Shown: in pieces, positions 8,713-12,992 of the stretch
Numbering within the stretch: position 1 is the first letter of the stretch
Layout of the letters: each line of letters starts with the position of its first letter
Source: Clostridia bacterium
GTDB lineage: Bacteria > Bacillota > DSM-521 > Neomoorellales > Neomoorellaceae
Direction of reading: 5' to 3'
NCBI GenBank assembly: GCA_030445875.1
Contig: JASUSX010000026.1
Span: 1 to 12,992, forward strand
Length of the DNA stretch: 12,992 bases
Notes under the pieces: model-generated
The model's database searches: none
What the model was told of the DNA's origin: nothing
Seen by the model: only the letters and a program-made list of their open reading frames with translations
Made by a program: the position numbers and the translations under genes

Positions 8713-10932
8713 TTACACCTTCCTTACCGGCGCGTACCGCACCATAAGCTGCTTGATGCCTTTATCGGGAAAGGCCACGCTGATGACGGTATCCTCGCCT
8801 TCACCGCTAATCTTGACAACAACCCCCAGGCCGAAGGCATTGTGCTGGACTTTGTCCCCCAGCTGCCAGCTGGCCTGGATCCCCCTTGCCGCTCCAGTAG
8901 CAGGCCGCGTCTGCTGGTGGACCCCTCTCCTCTCCCTACTGGCCATAGCGGCCATATCGGCTGCGCCCGGTACAGTAGCTCTAACCGGGCTAGCTTTCCC
9001 TTCCCCAGCCTGCCCCTCGGACGTGATTAAACTGGCTGGTATCTCCTCCAGGAAACGGGAGGGGGGATTACTCATAGTATTGCCATAAAGGCTGCGGGTC
9101 CAGGCATGGGTGAGGTAAAGGACCTCCTTGGCCCTGGTCATACCCACGTAGCAGAGGCGGCGTTCTTCTTCCATTTCCTCCGGGTCTTCCAGGGAACGGA
9201 AATGGGGAAAGACCCCTTCCTCCAAACCCACCAGGAAGACCACCGGGAACTCCAGCCCCTTGGCCGTATGCATAGTCATCAGGGCCACCGCGTTACCGCC
9301 GCTATAAGTGTCACTTTCTGCCACCAGGGCCACCTGGGCCAGGAAATCGACCAGTTCGGGTTTCTCACTACTCTGGTCATAATTCCTGGTGACAGTCAAA
9401 AACTCCTTCAGGTTCTCCAACCTGGCCTGGGCCTCGGGGGTTTTTTCGGCTTCCAGTTCCGCCTGATAACCAGTCTCCTGGAGAATAGCGGTTACCATAG
9501 CCGTTAACGATAGGTTTTCCTGCTGCTGGCGCAGGCTATCCAGCAGGATGACCATTTCTTCCAGGGACTGCCGGCCTTTAGCGGGAAGACCGGGGATGCC
9601 TTGCACCTGCTGCAGGGCGCCGTACAGGCTAAGGCCCCGACTGGCGGCGAAGGCCTCCAGGCGCGCCAGGGAGGCCTCGCCTACGCCCCGGCGGGGTACA
9701 TTGATAATCCGCAGGAGGCTGGTGGCATCGTCGGGGTTGGCGATCACCCGCAGGTAAGCCAGGAGGTCCTTGATCTCTTTACGCTGGTAGAATTTCAGGC
9801 TGCCGACGATCTCATAGGGAACACCAGCGTGGAGGAAGGCTTCCTCCAGGGCCCGTGACTGGGCGTGGGTCCGGTAGAGAACGGCAAAATCGCTGAAGGG
9901 TCGCTGTTCCTGGCTGTGGCGGCGGTAAATCTCCGCAGCCACAAAGTTGCCCTCATCACGTTCATCGCCGGCGCGGTAAAGGTGCAACAGTTCCCCTTCC
10001 TGCCGCCGCGTCCAGAGGCGTTTTTCCTTGCGGCCGGCATTATGCTGGATTACCGCATTGGCCGCTTTGAGGATGGGCTGGGTGGAGCGATAATTCTCTT
10101 CTAAAAGGATTACCCGGGCATTAGGAAAATCCTCCTCAAAGGCCAGGATATTGCCGATGTCGGCGCCGCGCCAGCCATAAATGCCCTGGTCCGGGTCGCC
10201 GACCACGCACAGGTTGTCTCCTTTGCCGGCCAACAGGCGCACCAGGACATACTGGGCATGGTTGGTGTCCTGATACTCGTCCACCAGGATGTGCTGCCAG
10301 CGCTGCTGGTAATAGCGTAACAGCAAGGGGTTCTGCTGCCAGAGGATTACCGTCAGCATAATGAGGTCGTCAAAATCCAGGGCGTTAGCGGCCCGCAGTT
10401 TCTCCTGGTAGTGACGGTAGACCTCGCCCTGCTTCTGCTCTTTTACTGTAGCGCTCCAGCTTAAGACTTGTTCGGGGGTCTGCAGGGAGTTTTTCGCCTT
10501 GCTGATCCCATAGGCCAGGGAGCGGGGCGGAAACTTCTTCTCATCCAGGTTTAATTCCTTTAAAACTTCCTTCAGGACCGCCTGCTGGTCGTCGGTATCG
10601 TAAATGGTGAAGCTGGGCCGGTAGCCAAGCAGGTGGGCATCCCGCCTTAAAATGCGCACACAGGCCGCGTGGAAAGTGCTGACCCACAGGCCCCGGGCCG
10701 CTTTGCCCACCAGGCTTTCCAGGCGCTCCTGCATCTCCCCGGCCGCTTTATTGGTAAAGGTCACGGCCAGGAGGTTTTCCGGTGCCACCCCTTCCTGGAT
10801 CAAGGAGGCTACCCGGTAGGTCAACACCCTGGTTTTACCGCTCCCGGCGCCGGCCAGCACCAGGAGGGGCGTACCCCGGTGGCTGACGGCCTCCTGCTGG
10901 GGCCTGTTAAGTAAAGCCATAAAATCCGCCAA
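8713..10932 (-). CDS. pcrA: ATP-dependent DNA helicase PcrA (UvrD/Rep family)
   Basis: PcrA is the superfamily 1 3'-5' helicase of Gram-positive bacteria, used in repair, plasmid replication and removal of RecA or stalled RNA polymerase. In the longest frame (746 residues) the motifs are: Walker A GAGSGKT (35-41), Ia TFTNKAAGEM, II VDEYQDTN (224-231), III VGDPDQGIYGWRGAD, IV LEENYRST, V TMHTAKGLEFPVVF and VI RRLCYVGMTRAKE. A variable Ala/Gly/Arg-rich linker (about 640-690) leads to the C-terminal Tudor-like domain (about 692-746), known to bind RNA polymerase. I chose TTG at 10932 (739 residues) because AGGAG lies 10 nt upstream; the longer TTG at 10953 lies upstream of that site. ATG at 10920 is a further option. 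Confidence 0.96.
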   Translation of the reverse strand: MADFMALLNRPQQEAVSHRGTPLLVLAGAGSGKTRVLTYRVASLIQEGVAPENLLAVTFTNKAAGEMQERLESLVGKAARGLWVSTFHAACVRILRRDAHLLGYRPSFTIYDTDDQQAVLKEVLKELNLDEKKFPPRSLAYGISKAKNSLQTPEQVLSWSATVKEQKQGEVYRHYQEKLRAANALDFDDLIMLTVILWQQNPLLLRYYQQRWQHILVDEYQDTNHAQYVLVRLLAGKGDNLCVVGDPDQGIYGWRGADIGNILAFEEDFPNARVILLEENYRSTQPILKAANAVIQHNAGRKEKRLWTRRQEGELLHLYRAGDERDEGNFVAAEIYRRHSQEQRPFSDFAVLYRTHAQSRALEEAFLHAGVPYEIVGSLKFYQRKEIKDLLAYLRVIANPDDATSLLRIINVPRRGVGEASLARLEAFAASRGLSLYGALQQVQGIPGLPAKGRQSLEEMVILLDSLRQQQENLSLTAMVTAILQETGYQAELEAEKTPEAQARLENLKEFLTVTRNYDQSSEKPELVDFLAQVALVAESDTYSGGNAVALMTMHTAKGLEFPVVFLVGLEEGVFPHFRSLEDPEEMEEERRLCYVGMTRAKEVLYLTHAWTRSLYGNTMSNPPSRFLEEIPASLITSEGQAGEGKASPVRATVPGAADMAAMASRERRGVHQQTRPATGAARGIQASWQLGDKVQHNAFGLGVVVKISGEGEDTVISVAFPDKGIKQLMVRYAPVRKV

Positions 10933-10954
10933 GATCTTCACACTCCTAAACAAT

Positions 10955-10960
10955 ACTATA
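10955..10960 (-). promoter_or_regulatory. Possible -10 box for pcrA-ligA
   Basis: TATAGT on the minus strand lies just upstream of the pcrA ribosome site AGGAG (10947-10943). No good -35 is visible at 16-18 nt (the sequence there is GT-rich). If real, transcription would start near 10948, which would leave the 10953 start codon outside the transcript and support the TTG at 10932. Confidence 0.25.
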
Positions 10961-10995
10961 TTCGCCCCAGGAAATGAAAAACCTGCTAGGCCCGG

Positions 10996-11012
10996 CCTGC
11001 ATATAATGCAGG
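10996..11012. promoter_or_regulatory. 17-bp palindrome over a -10-like box between pcrA and the divergent gene
   Basis: CCTGCAT, three central bases ATA, then ATGCAGG form a perfect 7-bp inverted repeat. It contains TATAAT (11002-11007), the only good -10 candidate for the plus-strand gene; I see no matching -35. If transcription starts about 7 nt after that box, the palindrome would lie in the promoter DNA rather than in the transcript, so an operator for a dimeric repressor is the better reading. The regulator is unknown. Confidence 0.4.
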
Positions 11013-11039
11013 AGGTAGAGAATATGTGAGGTGAACAAG

Positions 11040-11699
11040 GTGATCTACAGGGACCCAGAAAAACCGTCGCCCCGCCTGCAGGCCCCCCGGTTAGAAGAAG
11101 TAGCCGTCGCCCTGGCCAGCCTGGAAAAAGGCTCCCCGGACCCAGGGATAGCCGACGCCACGGCTCCTGGGCAGGAGAATAACCCGGACCCCGGTTTGCT
11201 GGCTGTTGGTGGCCCCGCCGCCGCAGGGGCCAACCCCCCGGGCCAGGGTTCGTCCCCGGGCCAATCGCAGTTCCCGGGCCAGGGGCAGCCCCTGACCCTG
11301 GCCGCCCACAGCCAGGCCCTTATCCGGGAAGCTGTTATTAACGGCAGTGTTAACCATATCCTGGGTGAGCTCCGGGGCTGGATCGAAAAAATCCGCACCT
11401 TTCTCCTGTATGCCGATACGGGCATTGAAACCACTAATAACATTGTCAATGTAGCTAAAGGCACCCTGGAAAAGGAACTGGGCCTGTCCCCCGCCAGCCC
11501 CGAGGCCGGTGCCGCCTCTATGCAACTACCCGCTTCTTCCTTACAGCTGATATGGAATCTCTTCCGCACCCCGGAATTCCAACAGTTTACCGGTCGTATG
11601 CTGGCCCAGGTGCTTAAAGCTGGGTTCACGCCTCCGGTGCAAACCGCGACCCCTGGCACCGACTCTATTATGCCCGGCCAAGGAGAAAGCTCTGGCTAA
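11040..11699 (+). CDS. Unrecognised protein with Pro/Gly/Gln hexapeptide repeats
   Basis: The only plus-strand gene here; I do not recognise its family. From the GTG at 11040 it is 219 residues. The N-terminal third is Pro/Ala/Gly-rich and looks disordered, ending in three tandem hexapeptides (PGQGSS, PGQSQF, PGQGQP). The middle, about LIREAVINGSVNHILGELRG through YADTGIETTNNIVNVAK, looks alpha-helical, and a second helical part holds LQLIWNLFRTPEFQQFTGRM. There is no signal peptide, membrane helix or catalytic motif. GAGGTGA (11028-11034) lies at ideal distance from the GTG at 11040, while the GTG at 11031 is inside that site. It diverges from pcrA and converges on the DUF438 gene, so it is probably monocistronic. 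Its stop codon is in the loop of a long inverted repeat. Confidence 0.7.
   Translation: MIYRDPEKPSPRLQAPRLEEVAVALASLEKGSPDPGIADATAPGQENNPDPGLLAVGGPAAAGANPPGQGSSPGQSQFPGQGQPLTLAAHSQALIREAVINGSVNHILGELRGWIEKIRTFLLYADTGIETTNNIVNVAKGTLEKELGLSPASPEAGAASMQLPASSLQLIWNLFRTPEFQQFTGRMLAQVLKAGFTPPVQTATPGTDSIMPGQGESSG
11238..11291 (+). repeat. Three tandem 18-bp repeats encoding PGQ hexapeptides
   Basis: CCGGGCCA recurs at 11238, 11256 and 11274, exactly 18 bp apart and in frame. Each unit begins CCG GGC CAG or CCG GGC CAA (Pro-Gly-Gln), and the second half of each unit varies. Related PGQ triplets without the fixed spacing occur earlier (APGQE) and at the C-terminus (MPGQG). The pattern suggests past slippage in a flexible linker. 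Confidence 0.75.
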
Positions 11700-11715
11700 G
11701 CCAGAGCTTTCTCCT
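11681..11715. terminator. Long perfect inverted repeat enclosing the stop codon, likely bidirectional terminator
   Basis: The arms AGGAGAAAGCTCTGGC (11681-11696) and GCCAGAGCTTTCTCCT (11700-11715) pair perfectly over 16 bp. The three loop bases are TAA, the stop codon of the plus-strand gene. The repeat lies between two converging genes, where a shared terminator is expected. Neither strand has a clear run of T after the stem, only pyrimidine-rich sequence, so classic intrinsic termination is not certain. Confidence 0.6.
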
Positions 11716-11805
11716 CCTGGACAGATATGGCAAGCAATTTGCTCCGGGCTGGCGGGCACAGGCTCCATGCTCCGGATACTTAAGCTAGCAAACTTGGAGC
11801 TCAGC

Positions 11806-12992
11806 CTACCAATCCAGAAGGCGCTTCTCGCCTTCCAGGGCACGGATATCAGTTACATCCTGGGTGACTTCCACCACGCCCCGGTAACGGCCCTGGGCGT
11901 CGCGGACGGCAAAATAGCGGATATGGATAAAGCGGCCATTCATGGTTAGCCAGAATTCCGCCGTATCTTTGGAGCCATCCTTGAACTCGGCCACGATCTT
12001 TTCGACTACATGAACGCTGGCCGGAGGATGGCAGTTCTGTACCTTGCGGCCGATAATGCCCGGGCTGCGGGTAAAGATGCGGTGTTTGCCCGCGGAATAA
12101 TAACGGACATAATCGTTTTCATCGACAAAGGTGATATCCACGGGCAGGTGGGTAAGGAGCAGGTTTACCTGTTCCGGTGTCAGGCTACCGGTGGATAGTT
12201 TGATTGCGGCCCCGGTAAGACCTTCCTCCCTGACTCCGGGAGCACCCGCCTCCTTGACTTCCGGTTGCCACTCCTGGCCGGGGGAAACGAGGGTATAGCC
12301 GATTTCCTCTTCGCCGGCGCGCACCCTGGCCCAGTCAGCTTGCGTAAGTTTCTCCTGGGCCATTGGGAAGAGGATGTTTTCCTCCTTATCGATCATTTCT
12401 TCGATGGCCGTGAGCAATTGTTCCCCCTGGCTGCGGGCTGCCGCTAGATCGCCCTCCTCCACGGCCCTGGTCACTTGCTTCAGCAAGGCGCGGATGTCAT
12501 CGTGGACCTGCCACATCACCTTGGGCGGGCCGACCACACCCCGCTGTTCCAGTAACGGGAAAAGCTGGTGTTCTTTACGCAGATAGTGCCTGTTTATCTC
12601 CGCCAGGCGCGCTAGCTCCCGTTTAAGGTCCTCCTTGATCGGCGGGGGCGTTTCCTGCCCCGGGGCACCAGGAGCGCCTGCCCGTGCCAGGAGCTGCCTG
12701 ATAGATCCCACTACCTGGCGGATGGCGTCATTCTCCAGGCGGAAGGTATGCACCGGGTGGCCGGGCGGGGTGGCAGTTTTCCTTTGTTCCGCCAGGGATT
12801 CCTGGAAAAGGGCAGCGTGGACGCTGCACAGGCGCTTAATTTCCTCTTCCGGCATCCCTTCGGCAATAAGCCGGCTTTCCAGGGTAGCGATCTCCCCGGG
12901 GCTGACATTGCGTACCAGCCGCGCCAGGCGTTGTTTCAGTTCTTCAAAGTCCTTCCCGGCATGTAAGTCGCGGATAATACCCTTCAGTAGTT
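11806..12992 (-). CDS. DUF438 - hemerythrin - PAS sensor-like protein (partial, 5' end off window)
   Basis: The frame stays open past the ATG at 12855 to the window edge, and the added 45 codons (for example GIIRDLHAGKDFEEL and NVSPGEIATLESRLIAEGMP) are typical DUF438 sequence, so the true start lies beyond 12992. Numbered from that ATG, a hemerythrin-like four-helix region covers about 31-185 with H36, H90, E95, H96, H118 and EEN at 158-160. A PAS domain covers about 228-340 with VDITFVDENDYVRYYS and the family motif VQNCHPP. Such proteins are thought to sense oxygen, nitric oxide or redox state; no output domain follows, so any signal must pass to a partner. The gene converges on the plus-strand gene, with 106 nt between the stop codons. 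Confidence 0.88.
   Translation of the reverse strand, partial: LLKGIIRDLHAGKDFEELKQRLARLVRNVSPGEIATLESRLIAEGMPEEEIKRLCSVHAALFQESLAEQRKTATPPGHPVHTFRLENDAIRQVVGSIRQLLARAGAPGAPGQETPPPIKEDLKRELARLAEINRHYLRKEHQLFPLLEQRGVVGPPKVMWQVHDDIRALLKQVTRAVEEGDLAAARSQGEQLLTAIEEMIDKEENILFPMAQEKLTQADWARVRAGEEEIGYTLVSPGQEWQPEVKEAGAPGVREEGLTGAAIKLSTGSLTPEQVNLLLTHLPVDITFVDENDYVRYYSAGKHRIFTRSPGIIGRKVQNCHPPASVHVVEKIVAEFKDGSKDTAEFWLTMNGRFIHIRYFAVRDAQGRYRGVVEVTQDVTDIRALEGEKRLLDW

Noticed and set aside
11238..11291. CRISPR-like short repeats
   Set aside because: The 18-bp units are contiguous, in frame and coding, with no spacers or cas genes.
11045..11659. 204-codon minus-strand frame opposite the repeat protein
   Set aside because: No ribosome site or domain, and the plus-strand frame has an ideal ribosome site, in-frame repeats and a hairpin at its stop.

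Overview
This window looks like chromosomal core DNA of a GC-rich, Gram-positive clostridial bacterium, most like the Moorella group of thermophilic acetogens. That assignment is inference. It rests on the gene families (gatCAB, pcrA-ligA, tandem XdhC genes, a DUF438/hemerythrin/PAS protein), strong GGAGG-type ribosome binding sites, frequent GTG and TTG starts, and high GC outside one island. All genes but one lie on the minus strand.

Read in the direction of minus-strand transcription, from high to low coordinates, the layout is as follows. (1) 12992-11806: the 3' part of a DUF438-hemerythrin-PAS sensor-like gene; its start is outside the window. (2) 11040-11699: the only plus-strand gene, an unrecognised protein with a Pro/Gly/Gln hexapeptide repeat. 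It converges on gene 1, and its stop codon sits in the loop of a perfect 16-bp inverted repeat. (3) 10932-6682: pcrA and ligA, 6 nt apart, a DNA repair and replication pair. pcrA diverges from gene 2 across a short control region that carries a 17-bp palindrome. (4) 6630-5934: an AT-rich type II toxin-antitoxin pair (ribbon-helix-helix antitoxin plus VapC-type PIN toxin) with its own near-consensus promoter, lying between ligA and gatC. (5) 5842-2642: gatC-gatA-gatB for the tRNA-dependent amidotransferase, with its own extended -10 promoter. (6) 2603-1604: a small coiled-coil protein, a HAD phosphatase and an XdhC family protein follow in close succession. (7) 742-1: a one-domain XdhC protein and the start of an XRE-cupin regulator, with overlapping stop and start codons.

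Functionally, gatCAB makes Gln-tRNA(Gln) and/or Asn-tRNA(Asn) by transamidation. PcrA and LigA act in DNA repair and replication. The XdhC pair points to maturation of a molybdenum hydroxylase, which is not in this window and may lie beyond position 1. The toxin-antitoxin pair is the only clear sign of horizontal transfer. I found no RNA gene, CRISPR array, transposase or prophage gene, and no gene-free stretch over about 110 bases. No wholly new system is evident. The most unusual points are the stop codon in the hairpin loop, the orphan repeat protein beside pcrA, and the toxin-antitoxin insertion with its promoter overlapping the ligA stop codon.
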